Below, one piece after another: positions 9,202 to 19,201 of a DNA stretch of 64,000 nucleotides. The position numbers were made by a program, and so were the translations under genes. This DNA is from Strigomonas culicis (taxonomy: Eukaryota > Euglenozoa > Kinetoplastea > Trypanosomatida > Trypanosomatidae), in the NCBI GenBank assembly GCA_000482145.1, contig AUXH01000003.1, positions 1 to 64,000 on the forward strand. The letters run 5' to 3'. Positions within the stretch are counted from its first letter, which is position 1, and each line of letters opens with the position of its first letter. The notes under the pieces are model-generated. The model did not search any database. It worked only from the letters and a program-made list of their open reading frames with translations, and was not told the DNA's origin.

Positions 9202-11760
9202 TCACATAGTTTCCATATTAGCCGATATGGTCGCAAACGTGCGCATGTGCTGAAGTATGCTCTGGTTTGTCACGATCAGCGAGCGCAGTGTGCAGTCACG
9301 GAACACCTCCTTCTCCGTCTCCATCTTTTGCGCCACAACGGTATGGAAGCGCGTGTTCAGCAGCAGACACTCCATGCACGTCTGCGCTGTGATCTCCTGC
9401 TGATGGCCGGGATGGGTGATGAGGCTGTGCACCGTTGTGCGAACAGTGTCAAGGCACGTTTTCCAGTACGCTGAAAAGTGCTCCGCTGCCGCCCGCACGT
9501 CCTGCGCCGGCGCCTGCTCTCCCTGCTTGATAACCATAAAAAACTGAGGATAGCACGCCTTGAGGATCTGTTCCACAAACTCGGCACGGTAGTTGTCGTA
9601 AATCTCCTGCACGACGACGAAGTTTCCTTCGTTTTCATCCGCTACCGGTTTCTTTTGCGGAAAGAGTCCGAGCCGCTTGGGGGCCTCGAGCATCACATAC
9701 ATGTTGTTCAACAGGAAACAGTTCTGAAATGGAACCAGCTGCGCCCGGGTGGTCTCCGACGACTCTTCCGTGAAGAGCGTCAAGCACACCTTGTCGAGGA
9801 AATGCACCACCTCCACGTACATGAAGGAGACGGTGCCGACCGAAACGGTCAGATGGTTAGAGCTCTCGGCAGCGTCGCTCTCCTCCTCCTCGGTAATCAT
9901 CTGCAGCGCCCGCACGCGGATGCTGGACAAGTCCGCACTGTCGGCCCACGGATTAAAGGCCTCGCGGTCGTCGAAACTCTCCGACAAGGAGGACGCGGAG
10001 GAGCCGCTGCCTTCTTGCTGCTGTGGGTGGCGCAGCACATCACGCTCCGACTTGGAGCGAAGCTGCCGCTCTGTGAAAATGGCGCCCAAGAGGATATCGA
10101 GAATAACATCCGAAAACGCGGCAAAGTTCTTTGCGATGGGATGGATCGCACACAGTTTGCTCTTGAGCTGCGGAAAGGAGCGCAACGGGCCCGTGTAATT
10201 CGAGGTTGACATGCAGCGCAGCGACACAATCTGGTGCTCAAACGTCTTTTTAAACGCCGGCCAGAGCAGTAGAAGAAGCGAGTCGTAGAAGCCGTCGAGG
10301 CAATTCAGCAGGCGCGTGTATCGCATCAGACACCGGTACTCGTGGCAGAGGCGAACGAGAATGAGCAAACCGTAGCAATCATTTTTAGCATTCGTGTTGA
10401 CGGACGTGTACGGGCGGCCGTTGAGTCGCCGCAGCGTCTCTCCACTGGCCTGGGTGAGCACCACCTCCGCCAGATAGTCGACCAGAAATTGCACAGTCGG
10501 CTTGAAGACCTCAATGTACACCGACATGTCACCGGAGAAGAACTGAAACGTAAAGATGTACTCGTGCGTCACAATGTCACAGATCAGGTTGAGCGTCGAG
10601 CGGAAGGTTTCCTCGTAGCTATGCCGGCGACGAGAGGCTTTCTCCATTGTTGGGATGAGCGGCGGTGCAAACATTCGCCGGAATATATCGTCCCGCTCTT
10701 GCAGGGCAAAGGCTTCGGGAGAGACGTTACAGTTCGAGATCTCAGGCAGCGTATACGACAGCTTCGAGGCGGCAGCGGGGCCGCCGCCGAAGATGTTGGC
10801 GGTCGCTCCACTCACCGTAGGAATCTCCATCGAATTGAGGACAAAGACGTAGTCCTGAATTTTACGAAGGTACACCTCCGCGAGGATCACGCAGTACTCA
10901 CCCTTGAATTCATTATAGAGCGCCTTTACAATTCTATAGGGCACTAACGTGTTTTGGCGCTCTCCCTCTTGACCCCCAGAGTGTGCGTGGCGCAAGAGCG
11001 ACACCGCATTTCGCAGAAAGTGCACGTAAAAGGCGGAAGACTTCAAGGTATGCTCCTGCTGGATGCAGGTATTCGTGTTCTTGGCCGTGAGTACCTGCAG
11101 CTTTTTCGACAGGATGTTCTTGATTTTGATACAGGTGTAGACCGTCACACTGTCCAGCACACGCATCAAGTCCATATACACTTTGCACTCTCTCAGTGAG
11201 ATGCGGACCTCACGCAGAGAGGGGTCATCGTCGCGCTCGGATTCTTCCTTGCTGCCCGAGTTGAATTGCTTCCACGTACCCTTGCGGTAGTTCAGAAAGG
11301 TCAGCAGCTGCCGCACGCACAGCTCGAATTGAGTCCCGAGTTGCTCTTCACTGGCCTGCGTCACGACCTGGATGACCTCGGGGGGCACGACGAGCCGCGA
11401 CACGGCGATCCACAGCACCTTCTCCGCCCTGCGCGTGTTCGTCAGCGTCACACTCGTGCGCGAGAGCGTCTCCCGGACCTCCCCAATGTCCCGCTGAATG
11501 GTTCGCAGCTGGCTAATAAACGTTTCCAGGACATCTTCCATCTCCTTCAATACGGTGGAGCATTCGCTCAACGAATCGTACAGGAAGCTGATCGATTCAG
11601 CTTGTTCAACTAAGTAGGCCTGTGCGAACTCGGTACACACGTTCTGGAGCATCTTCCGGGCATCGTCCTCATTGTACTGTTTTCCTATGTTCGCGATGAC
11701 GAACTCATCGTCTAGTTGAATCGATTCCAAATCATCTAGATCAAAAATAGGACTACGCAT
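9202..11760 (-). CDS. VPS52: VPS52-like subunit of the GARP/EARP tethering complex
   Basis: 852 residues. The family member is a core rod of GARP, which tethers endosome-derived vesicles at the trans-Golgi. Seen: an N-terminal helical coiled-coil region (about 60-125) containing a run typical of Vps52 (FLYDSL, MEDVLETFISQL), then long helical repeats including YMDLMRVLD, IKIKNILSKKLQ and FKGEYCVILAEVYLRKIQDYV, which match the Vps52/Sac2 helical layout. Length fits the family (about 640-720 residues plus an acidic, Ser-rich insertion near 590-640). No membrane segment. The ATG at 11760 is immediately preceded by a purine-rich run (11771-11800), but the next usable AG is upstream at 11944-11945, giving a leader of about 180 bases. 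Confidence 0.78.
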   Translation of the reverse strand: MRSPIFDLDDLESIQLDDEFVIANIGKQYNEDDARKMLQNVCTEFAQAYLVEQAESISFLYDSLSECSTVLKEMEDVLETFISQLRTIQRDIGEVRETLSRTSVTLTNTRRAEKVLWIAVSRLVVPPEVIQVVTQASEEQLGTQFELCVRQLLTFLNYRKGTWKQFNSGSKEESERDDDPSLREVRISLRECKVYMDLMRVLDSVTVYTCIKIKNILSKKLQVLTAKNTNTCIQQEHTLKSSAFYVHFLRNAVSLLRHAHSGGQEGERQNTLVPYRIVKALYNEFKGEYCVILAEVYLRKIQDYVFVLNSMEIPTVSGATANIFGGGPAAASKLSYTLPEISNCNVSPEAFALQERDDIFRRMFAPPLIPTMEKASRRRHSYEETFRSTLNLICDIVTHEYIFTFQFFSGDMSVYIEVFKPTVQFLVDYLAEVVLTQASGETLRRLNGRPYTSVNTNAKNDCYGLLILVRLCHEYRCLMRYTRLLNCLDGFYDSLLLLLWPAFKKTFEHQIVSLRCMSTSNYTGPLRSFPQLKSKLCAIHPIAKNFAAFSDVILDILLGAIFTERQLRSKSERDVLRHPQQQEGSGSSASSLSESFDDREAFNPWADSADLSSIRVRALQMITEEEESDAAESSNHLTVSVGTVSFMYVEVVHFLDKVCLTLFTEESSETTRAQLVPFQNCFLLNNMYVMLEAPKRLGLFPQKKPVADENEGNFVVVQEIYDNYRAEFVEQILKACYPQFFMVIKQGEQAPAQDVRAAAEHFSAYWKTCLDTVRTTVHSLITHPGHQQEITAQTCMECLLLNTRFHTVVAQKMETEKEVFRDCTLRSLIVTNQSILQHMRTFATISANMETM

Positions 11761-11963
11761 GAGTGGAAACGGGGAAAATGAAGAAAAAAAAAGGAAACAG
11801 ATCTTAAATGAATGACAAAGTAGTCGATACGTGTGCAGTCTTGGTGTTGAATCACCTCACTCACACTTTTAGTATGTTTTTTGCTTTTCTCTAGCACGTG
11901 TACTAGCCGCTCCCACCTTTAATTCTGTATTGCGGCTGCGTTACTTTCCAGTATAGACAATGT

Positions 11964-11990
11964 AGAAGAGAGAGAGGGGGGGGGGAAGAA
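11964..11990 (-). promoter_or_regulatory. Predicted polypyrimidine tract for VPS52 trans-splicing
   Basis: 27 uninterrupted purines on the plus strand (27 pyrimidines in sense). The first AG below it in sense is at 11944-11945, leaving a short AG-free zone as expected of a trypanosomatid acceptor. Confidence 0.5.
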
Positions 11991-12101
11991 CCAGACATAC
12001 ACGACAGAAGTGGCACACATTACGAGAAAGCACAGAGTGGTTACTCTAATGCTGTTATTTGACATTGTACGGTTCATTTGTTCTCTTGGTAGTACTTCTA
12101 G

Positions 12102-12127
12102 GTGTGTGTGTGTGTGTGTGTGTGTGT
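12102..12127. repeat. (TG)13 microsatellite
   Basis: Perfect TG dinucleotide run in the spacer upstream of VPS52; no coding role. Confidence 0.9.
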
Positions 12128-12238
12128 TTAAACTCTGAGATAAAATGCAGGTAGTATACAAAACGCACCAAACTGGATACCGTTTTTTGTTTTAATTGTT
12201 CTTTGTTATACTTCTTCATCTTCCCGTCCTTGATGTGT

Positions 12239-15200
12239 TCACAAGACCTTCTTAAATGCGTTTATCATCACAGCTGCATTAAACTCATTCACCTGAGAGA
12301 TTTGTAAAACAGTGAGTATGTGCGTCGCCCAGCAGCGCCAAAGAGTGGATAAAGCAAGCTCTCTCGTGGCTTCCACCACACAAAGTAGTTCCTTCACAAA
12401 GACAGAATTGGTAGCAGTATCTCGTTTTACAAACTGCACACCGGCGCAAAACACGTTTGCGTAATTGGGGTGCGCCGAAACGTAAACCTGGAGGTAGACG
12501 GGCTCTTTGATCAGCGGCTTTTCCTTCTTTTCTGCGACCTCTTGCGGCACAACAGTAGGCCAGCCGCAGAGCGCGTCGAAGAAGGAGATGCAAAACGACT
12601 TCTCGTTAAGGAGGGAGACCTCCTCGACTGACTGCTTCACGCTTGTCAGCAGCCCACACGAATCCGGGTCCTCCTCTTCCTTCAGCACAAGCTTGCCATA
12701 GATCTCTACCAGTGCCAACACGATGTGAAGCGGCGGCCACAGAGCACTTTCCCATCGGCCGCGAAAGAGCTCCACAGAGCTTGTCTTCGCCGTGACGCGC
12801 TTCACGCGGCGCTGGCGGCTCGCCACGCGCGCGGCTGGCATGAGGTACGTCACGGAAAGTCCGAGGAGGCTGCTGCATTGAATGGAAAGGACCCCGCATG
12901 CCGTGTCTGTGAGCTGTTGGGTAGTGGCAGCAATCGCATTGCAAAGAAACTGGAACGTGTTTGCCTCCGAACACACCACCGGCGTCGTGCCATTCGTGTG
13001 AGCAAACACGCGCGAACCCCTTGGCTTCAGCATAAAGAGGCGACGGGGCGCAAGAACCTCAAACACTGGCAATTCCTGCTTCGCCGCTTGTGTTTCTATC
13101 AAGTGATACGGCTGCACCACAGCGTTTGCGAGATGCTTGTTCAGCAGCATCACTGCTGCCTTTTTTGTTTTTGCGGTGAAAGAGATGTCAACGCATGCTT
13201 CCGTACTTGCGGGTAACAGGCGAAACCGCAGTAGCGTGAGGGGAAGCAGCAGCGTCAACTTCCAACGTTCACCAACAGTTGAAAAGGATATAAATCGCTG
13301 GAGGGAGCAGGTGAGACCCAAAACCTTCTCTACTTGCTGCAAAGTGGACGACTCTCCACCTTCAGCGCAAAGTGGTGGTCGGGTCGGCTGCTGTATGCCA
13401 AGCGCCGATACATACAACTGCGGTAGCACCGTCAGTAACTCGTTCGGTTCGCAATGAATCGAAAGGAGTTCCGTTGCATCATCCCCAGTGGAAGTCCCAC
13501 CGGCGACCGTTTGAACAAACAGCGTTGCCTGTTTCGTCTCTGTGTTATACGTGTGATACGCTCTACGACACTGAAGCTGCATGATCAATAATTGGCTCAC
13601 ATAGTCAAAAAAACTCTTCGATATTTTTTGACGCGGCGTCAAATCCTTTACCACAGACTGAGACGCCTGCACGGCTAGATAGTTAGCGTAGAGAGACATT
13701 TTCTTGTACAGTCCACTTAGCTGCTCAAGTTTGCCACCCTCTCTCGCACTGCTGCCTTTTGTGGCAAACAGGACAACGGCTTCGCTGCTGTTGATTGCCC
13801 CGGTCGGTGTAGCCGGCGCCTTCATCAGGGCCGTGCGGTGAAGATCCGAAGCGTCGATAAAAAAGCATGTTAGTCGACTCTTGCGGTCCTCCGCAGTAAC
13901 GGCGAGCTTCTCTAGTTGCTGGAGACACGTATGCAGCCGCTCTTGCAACTGAAGTGCCTCCAACACACGAGGAAAATGCGCCTGAAGGAACAGCTCGAAA
14001 AGAATCCCCTTCATCTGTTCGCTGGACGTCACAGGCGCCGCCGCAAGCTCAATGACCCATTCGCTCGTTACTTTCAGCAACAGCGTCGCCGTATTGTCCC
14101 TTATGCGCACCGAGGTATTATTCGATGAAAACGTGCTCAGCAAATCTCTCGCGCTCAGCACAGTGCTGCGCGCGTCCATATACGTCGGGAGGTGATGCAG
14201 AACCAGATCGTCCTCGAGGCTTCGGCCTCCTCCTGCGATAAAGCTGTACACCGCCGAAAAGGCACTTACATCTGCAGCGATTTCATAGACTTCCACTTCC
14301 CCGCCCTGGAAGCGCCCGTGAAGCTTGTAAAACACGCGCTGATCTCTTGTCTGCTTCTCAAAATAGAACTCAGCGCCATTTTGTACAATCCATGGGCGCG
14401 CAAGCTTCCACACATGAAAAAAGGTGCGCGGTTGTTTGAGCGTACAGGGCCATTCATCGCCATTGCGAGAAAAATGCCTCAACATGCAGAAAACATGATA
14501 CTGAAAGTCTAGTCGTTCGACCAGCGTCTGAAAGGAAAAGGTCACGGTATCGTTGGACAGAGGGAGCGTGACGTGAATCCTTTTTATGTAGTGCGCCAGA
14601 TTCATCACAGGGACGTTTGACTTACCGGACATGGCAATGAAGAGAAAACGAATGCCAAGTACGTCGCTCCTTGTATGACGTGGGGCGGCCACTTGGATGT
14701 ATACAGGCGATCTGGCGCAAACCTTGAGCAAACGATGCAAACCTTCTTTTTGGTTCACATTCGTGAAGAAGAAGAGTTCATCTCCAGTCTCCCCAAGGCA
14801 TTTTACAATACTTGTCCTCTTGTCATACACAATGCTGCGGACGCCCAACGCAGTCAAGCTCTCGGCGATGTTGATTACCTCCCAAGTGCACATTTCGTTG
14901 GATGTAGCAGTGGCGGTGTTATCACGGGCGACGCGGTCGCTCCGTGGCGGTGTCTGGTCCGGCAGACATAGAGGTATGCCTCGCATGTAGTGCTTGATAA
15001 ACCATGGCAGTGCAATGCGGGTTCTCGTGTTGAGAGGCCACCAAAGAAAGGGCGTCGACTCTTTCGTAGCAGGGTTGTGAAGCGCTCTCCACCAATTGGA
15101 CATGAGGCCGCTGCCCACGCCCTTCACGTTTATGCCGTCCAGGTAAAAGAAGCGGGAGCAATGGAAACCGCACAGAAAGCGGTAGTAGTCCAGCACCAAT

Positions 15201-16384
15201 GCTGCACTTGACTCTATACTTGGGTTCTGCATCGGGTAGTACACCAACTGCGCGTGATTCTTTCCTTCCGCGCTTGGTGACAAGACGGTCGATCCGGCGA
15301 CCCACTCGGCAAGTGCGATGTGGCCATAAAAATGGCAGTTCACTGCTAGCACACTGGCTTCGTCTTCGGCGCGGCCACTGGAAAACAGACATGTTGGACT
15401 ACGGTGCATCGCGTACAACTGTTCATAGGCGCGATTGGCAAACTCAATGGCCGTGAGGATCGGCACACTGTAGCCCTTGGAACCTACAACGTTCTCCATA
15501 GGACAAGGCGGCACTTCCTCCGCGGACCATAGACGCAGAAAAGAGGTGTCGCTTGTGGGATACACTAACACTTCACCCGACTTTACAGGAACTGCTTCCA
15601 TGAGCACCGTGACCGCGCTGGCGTTTTGCAAATCATCGCTGAAGAAGGCAGTGCAGGCAATGTTTCTCTTCTCGGCAGTGTGGCGTTCAACGCATGCGAC
15701 GTCATCCGCGAGTGTCGTTCGAAAGGGACCAGTGATCAACGTGCACGTGTTTGCTCGTTCGACAGCACATCGCTGAAAATCGCTCAAGAGATGCTGCGCG
15801 AGCGTTTTAGCCTCTGCGTGCAACACGGCGATCAAAGCGGTCACAGCGGCATCAAACGCGGCGCGCAGATCTTCTCCTGGCACTTCCTCCCGGCAGACAA
15901 CGCTCTTCCTTTCCAGTGTTGGACTCCAATGATTTGTTATGGATATATTCACGCGAGCCAGATGGTCCACTGTAGACTCAAACGCGATGTAAGCCGCCGT
16001 ATCCAGGTCGCTGAGCAGTGCCAACGCCTCTTGGAGACTCGTGTGCTGATCAAGAGTTTCTGCAAAGTCGTGGTCGTCCGCACCGTTCAGCCGCACTGCC
16101 ACCTGCGTAGCAACATCCATTACTTTGGCCTCCACGGCCGTCTGATCAGCGCCGACAATCCCGTCGGCAAGCAGTAGGCTCATGCACTCAGCGTATGCAA
16201 AACTACAGGAGCCTTCCAAAAGTGGACGCTTGAAGGGCACCACATCGACGGAAACATTGTCTCTTTTGGAAAAAAGAGACGCGAACGTCTTTTGGGATGA
16301 ACTCGCGAATCTTCTAGAAATGCAGAAGCCACAGATAGGGGCACTAAACAAAGAACGCGCTCCAGTGTTCGCGGATGTCCGCAT
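12239..16384 (-). CDS. Giant orphan protein, probably mitochondrial
   Basis: 1381 residues, not recognised. The first 30 residues are basic, Ser/Arg-rich and free of acidic residues, with aromatic residues near RRFASSS, as in a mitochondrial presequence. The rest is soluble with no membrane helix, no nucleotide-binding P-loop and no obvious zinc motif. Several segments have the alternating strand-helix look of small RNA-binding folds (for example around 1080-1150 and 770-830), but I cannot name a domain. Large kinetoplastid-specific mitochondrial proteins are common among RNA-editing, degradation and ribosome-assembly complexes; membership of one of these is a guess only. Base composition is slightly less GC-rich than its neighbours. 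The ATG at 16384 follows a purine-rich run (16463-16484) that would serve as splice tract. Confidence 0.75.
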   Translation of the reverse strand: MRTSANTGARSLFSAPICGFCISRRFASSSQKTFASLFSKRDNVSVDVVPFKRPLLEGSCSFAYAECMSLLLADGIVGADQTAVEAKVMDVATQVAVRLNGADDHDFAETLDQHTSLQEALALLSDLDTAAYIAFESTVDHLARVNISITNHWSPTLERKSVVCREEVPGEDLRAAFDAAVTALIAVLHAEAKTLAQHLLSDFQRCAVERANTCTLITGPFRTTLADDVACVERHTAEKRNIACTAFFSDDLQNASAVTVLMEAVPVKSGEVLVYPTSDTSFLRLWSAEEVPPCPMENVVGSKGYSVPILTAIEFANRAYEQLYAMHRSPTCLFSSGRAEDEASVLAVNCHFYGHIALAEWVAGSTVLSPSAEGKNHAQLVYYPMQNPSIESSAALVLDYYRFLCGFHCSRFFYLDGINVKGVGSGLMSNWWRALHNPATKESTPFLWWPLNTRTRIALPWFIKHYMRGIPLCLPDQTPPRSDRVARDNTATATSNEMCTWEVINIAESLTALGVRSIVYDKRTSIVKCLGETGDELFFFTNVNQKEGLHRLLKVCARSPVYIQVAAPRHTRSDVLGIRFLFIAMSGKSNVPVMNLAHYIKRIHVTLPLSNDTVTFSFQTLVERLDFQYHVFCMLRHFSRNGDEWPCTLKQPRTFFHVWKLARPWIVQNGAEFYFEKQTRDQRVFYKLHGRFQGGEVEVYEIAADVSAFSAVYSFIAGGGRSLEDDLVLHHLPTYMDARSTVLSARDLLSTFSSNNTSVRIRDNTATLLLKVTSEWVIELAAAPVTSSEQMKGILFELFLQAHFPRVLEALQLQERLHTCLQQLEKLAVTAEDRKSRLTCFFIDASDLHRTALMKAPATPTGAINSSEAVVLFATKGSSAREGGKLEQLSGLYKKMSLYANYLAVQASQSVVKDLTPRQKISKSFFDYVSQLLIMQLQCRRAYHTYNTETKQATLFVQTVAGGTSTGDDATELLSIHCEPNELLTVLPQLYVSALGIQQPTRPPLCAEGGESSTLQQVEKVLGLTCSLQRFISFSTVGERWKLTLLLPLTLLRFRLLPASTEACVDISFTAKTKKAAVMLLNKHLANAVVQPYHLIETQAAKQELPVFEVLAPRRLFMLKPRGSRVFAHTNGTTPVVCSEANTFQFLCNAIAATTQQLTDTACGVLSIQCSSLLGLSVTYLMPAARVASRQRRVKRVTAKTSSVELFRGRWESALWPPLHIVLALVEIYGKLVLKEEEDPDSCGLLTSVKQSVEEVSLLNEKSFCISFFDALCGWPTVVPQEVAEKKEKPLIKEPVYLQVYVSAHPNYANVFCAGVQFVKRDTATNSVFVKELLCVVEATRELALSTLWRCWATHILTVLQISQVNEFNAAVMINAFKKVL

Positions 16385-16786
16385 GAGTGAGAGAAAGCAG
16401 TCTTATCCGCTTCTTTAGTTCCGCCTTTTGGTTAAAGTACCTGAAACGATGACGGTTGTATAGTGGAGAAAGGGAAAAAGTGAGCACCCACAGTCGATAC
16501 AGAGTAGAAGAAATATGCAATTCACAAAGAGCCACCTTATACATCATTGCAAAGATACTTTTTTGTATGTGTATATGTGTGTGATTCTTGTCGTTTGCAG
16601 TGTTTATTATACATAATGATATACACTTCAAACCCCATCCTTGTATGGTTGGAGGTTTTTTTTCAGTATTTTACAGTTCAAGATACAAGCACGATAGATG
16701 CTTTATTCTTTGTGTATATGAAAGGATAGAAAGAAGAGTAGAATAAAAAAGCGAAGCTGGAAATGGAAAAGGTTGCCCCTTATCCC
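16385..16786. other. Intergenic spacer
   Basis: AT-rich spacer; a purine block at 16463-16484 is the likely splice tract of the 1381-residue gene. No gene is seen. Confidence 0.5.
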
Positions 16787-18808
16787 TCAAAATGTGCTTA
16801 TTGCCTCACGTTCTTCATCATCTTCATTTCCGGGTGGGCACAGCTCAAAACACTCCGTTTCAAAGAAGAACTCCTTGCCAAACTCTGCAAGCACGCCACT
16901 CGGGTCGACGGACGTCGCCTTCGCCAAATCCAACGCCGCCTCATCGTAGCGCCGCAAGTCCCGCAATGCAAAGGCCCGTCGGAGTAGTGCGTTGAAGTTT
17001 TCTGGTTGCCGCTCCAGCACATAATTAAAGTCGTCGACAGCGCCTCTCGGATTCCCCGTGAACTGCTTCAGCTTTGCCCGTTCGTGGACGTAGGAGATGA
17101 GAGGGGTAGGGCACGCCCGCAGTGCCAACTCAATCGACTCCAGCGCCTCCTTCCACCGCTTCTGCACACTCAGCACGACGGAAACGCTATAGTTGTACGC
17201 AGGCGTGGTAGCGAGACGCGCGCTCAACCGCTTCGCGCTCGCAAAACTGGACAAGCTTTCATGACTGGCCCCGAGGGCATGATGCGCCCTTCCTTCCAGA
17301 AAAAAAGCTTCTGCGAACTCAGACAGCTGTACCGCGCGTTGGCAATCCTCAATACACTTCTGGTAGGCTCCCATGGCGAACAGCACCTCTGCGCGATTGA
17401 ACAGGTACGTGTACTGCATACTATCCTCCTCAACGGCCTTGTTCGCATACTCCAAACTGCTGGGGTAGTTCCCCAACAGGCGCAGCGTGACGGAGTGCAG
17501 ATGGTTGAGACCGTCGCGCGAGAATTCAAGGCACTTCAGCTCCCTTAGGCTCTCTCGTGCGCCATACGGATTCTTTGAAAGAATCTGCGAAACGGCCTTG
17601 CGGAAGTGATACACCCCGATATGCGGCTTCAGGCTGACGCAAGAAGAGAAGAGGTGGACCGCCACAGGATAGAAGCCCACTTGTGCATACGCGAGGCCAG
17701 TCAGATCTAACAGGTCGAGCTGCGTGGGCTTCAGGCGCAGCGCGCGATGATAGAAAGTCACGGCGGCAAAAGGTTCGCCTAGTAAGTGGTGCACGATGCC
17801 CATGTGCATCGAATACTCCCACGCATCGGGATCCGCGCTGAGAGCACGATGAAAGCAATTCTTGGCTTCCTCCAAGTTGTTCTCCGCGAAAAACACAAGA
17901 CCCTTCGTGTATATGTACAGCGGAATGGGTGCCAAGTCAATGGCCTCCTCCAGATCCCAATGGGCCTGAGACAGGAGTTTCAACAACAGTTGCGTGCCAC
18001 CGCGGAAGAACAGAAGCTTCGGGTTTTTACTTCCACACTGGATAAGAGCATTCGTGAAGAAGCCCTGGGCTTCGGTGTCCATACCCAGTTTGAAGGCGCA
18101 CACGCCGCGATTGAGCAGGTACTCGAACATCTGAGGGTTCTGATCCGAGGCCTTCTGGAACTGTTCCAATGCCTTCTGGTAGCTACCGGAGAGATAGTGG
18201 GCGAGGCCAATCCAGTTTCGGAGCGCAGGGGTATCACTCGTTTCCAGCGCCCGTGAAAAGGCAGCGATGGCGGATGCGTAGTCACCAATTTGCACTTTGC
18301 AGCTGCCCAACCCTAGGAGACACTTGAACTTGTACCGGTCGAGCTTCTCCTGCTGCAGCGCACTTTGGTAGCAGTTCACCGCAAAGAAAAAATGCTTCTG
18401 TCTGTTGAATGCCTGACCGAGCTCATAATACCAGACACCGTTGTCGGGCTCCAGCTGTATGGCCTCTCTCAGATCCACGATGGCCGCCTCCGTCCGTCCT
18501 TGCCTAGCGTGAAGCTGCGCTCGACTGCCGTAAAGGGAGGCCACGTGCCGCAGGTCTGGCGTGACGCTGCGTTCCTCCAGCTTGATGGCCATACTGAGCG
18601 CACAGAGAGAGGACGGGGTATCGTGCTGCCTGCACAGCAGTTGGGTGAGCAGCGGCAGCGCACTCGTATTAACGGGGTTGTGCTGGAGCGATTCATCAAG
18701 GAGAGAAAGTGCGAGTTCGAGCTGATCGGGTCGATCGACTTTCAACCCACGTGCTGCCTCAAACCGCTCTCGAGCGATACGCTCTCGCTCCTCTCGAGAA
18801 TGGCTCAT
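16787..18808 (-). CDS. Tetratricopeptide-repeat protein
   Basis: 673 residues built almost wholly of TPR units: repeated Trp/Leu-Gly-Tyr-Ala-Pro-type 34-residue helices such as ELGQAFNRQKHFFFAVNCYQ, NWIGLAHYLSGSYQKALEQF, NRGVCAFKLGMDTEAQGFF, LTGLAYAQVGFYPVAVHLF and NRAEVLFAMGAYQKCIEDCQ. I count at least ten. The C-terminal 45 residues are acidic. No signal peptide or membrane helix. TPR solenoids bind protein partners; the partner cannot be read from sequence. Similar proteins are found in intraflagellar transport, BBSome and chaperone contexts, but nothing here distinguishes these. Confidence 0.88.
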   Translation of the reverse strand: MSHSREERERIARERFEAARGLKVDRPDQLELALSLLDESLQHNPVNTSALPLLTQLLCRQHDTPSSLCALSMAIKLEERSVTPDLRHVASLYGSRAQLHARQGRTEAAIVDLREAIQLEPDNGVWYYELGQAFNRQKHFFFAVNCYQSALQQEKLDRYKFKCLLGLGSCKVQIGDYASAIAAFSRALETSDTPALRNWIGLAHYLSGSYQKALEQFQKASDQNPQMFEYLLNRGVCAFKLGMDTEAQGFFTNALIQCGSKNPKLLFFRGGTQLLLKLLSQAHWDLEEAIDLAPIPLYIYTKGLVFFAENNLEEAKNCFHRALSADPDAWEYSMHMGIVHHLLGEPFAAVTFYHRALRLKPTQLDLLDLTGLAYAQVGFYPVAVHLFSSCVSLKPHIGVYHFRKAVSQILSKNPYGARESLRELKCLEFSRDGLNHLHSVTLRLLGNYPSSLEYANKAVEEDSMQYTYLFNRAEVLFAMGAYQKCIEDCQRAVQLSEFAEAFFLEGRAHHALGASHESLSSFASAKRLSARLATTPAYNYSVSVVLSVQKRWKEALESIELALRACPTPLISYVHERAKLKQFTGNPRGAVDDFNYVLERQPENFNALLRRAFALRDLRRYDEAALDLAKATSVDPSGVLAEFGKEFFFETECFELCPPGNEDDEEREAISTF

Positions 18809-19201
18809 GATCTACAGTTAATATCCACTAAAGAATAATAATAGTAATAATGGTAGAACCACCTTCACTTTTACGTGTAATCTCACCTTTCTAATGTCCC
18901 AGAAGCTCTCTCTCTCTATTCAAGAAAGGAAGAGTCAGACAAACAGCTGTGAAAACACGTGTGGGAAGGAAAAAAAAGAGAGAAGGAAAAAAAAAAGGAG
19001 CAATCGTGTGCATATAAAAAGGAAGCGAAGTAGAACTGCATGACAATACCACAGATTCCAGGTGGGAACAGCGATAAGCATCAATATGTATCGTACAAAT
19101 ATTACAAAACACTAGGAAACAGCCTTACGTCCCCTCCCCCTCTTCTTGATCAAAGAATAATATGTGAATGATTTGTTTTTGCACAATGGCAACAACAAAA
19201 G
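18809..19201. other. Intergenic spacer
   Basis: Contains a strong purine block (about 18963-18999), a pyrimidine tract in sense, for the TPR gene. No gene is seen. Confidence 0.5.

Larger units (their letters stand above)
11761..12238. other. Intergenic spacer with splice tract and (TG)n
   Basis: A purine block at 11964-11990 (sense CT and C-run) followed by the first AG at 11944-11945 is the best predicted trans-splice site for VPS52. A (TG)13 repeat lies at 12102-12127. A 52-codon open frame (11919-12077) overlaps the tract and is not accepted as a gene. Confidence 0.6.

Noticed and set aside
11919..12161. Small open frame with a membrane-helix-like stretch and Phe/Pro/Ser run
   Set aside because: The FFPPPSLSS part is encoded by the pyrimidine tract that serves VPS52 trans-splicing, and the predicted acceptor at 11944-11945 cuts through it. 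It is likely spacer, not a gene.
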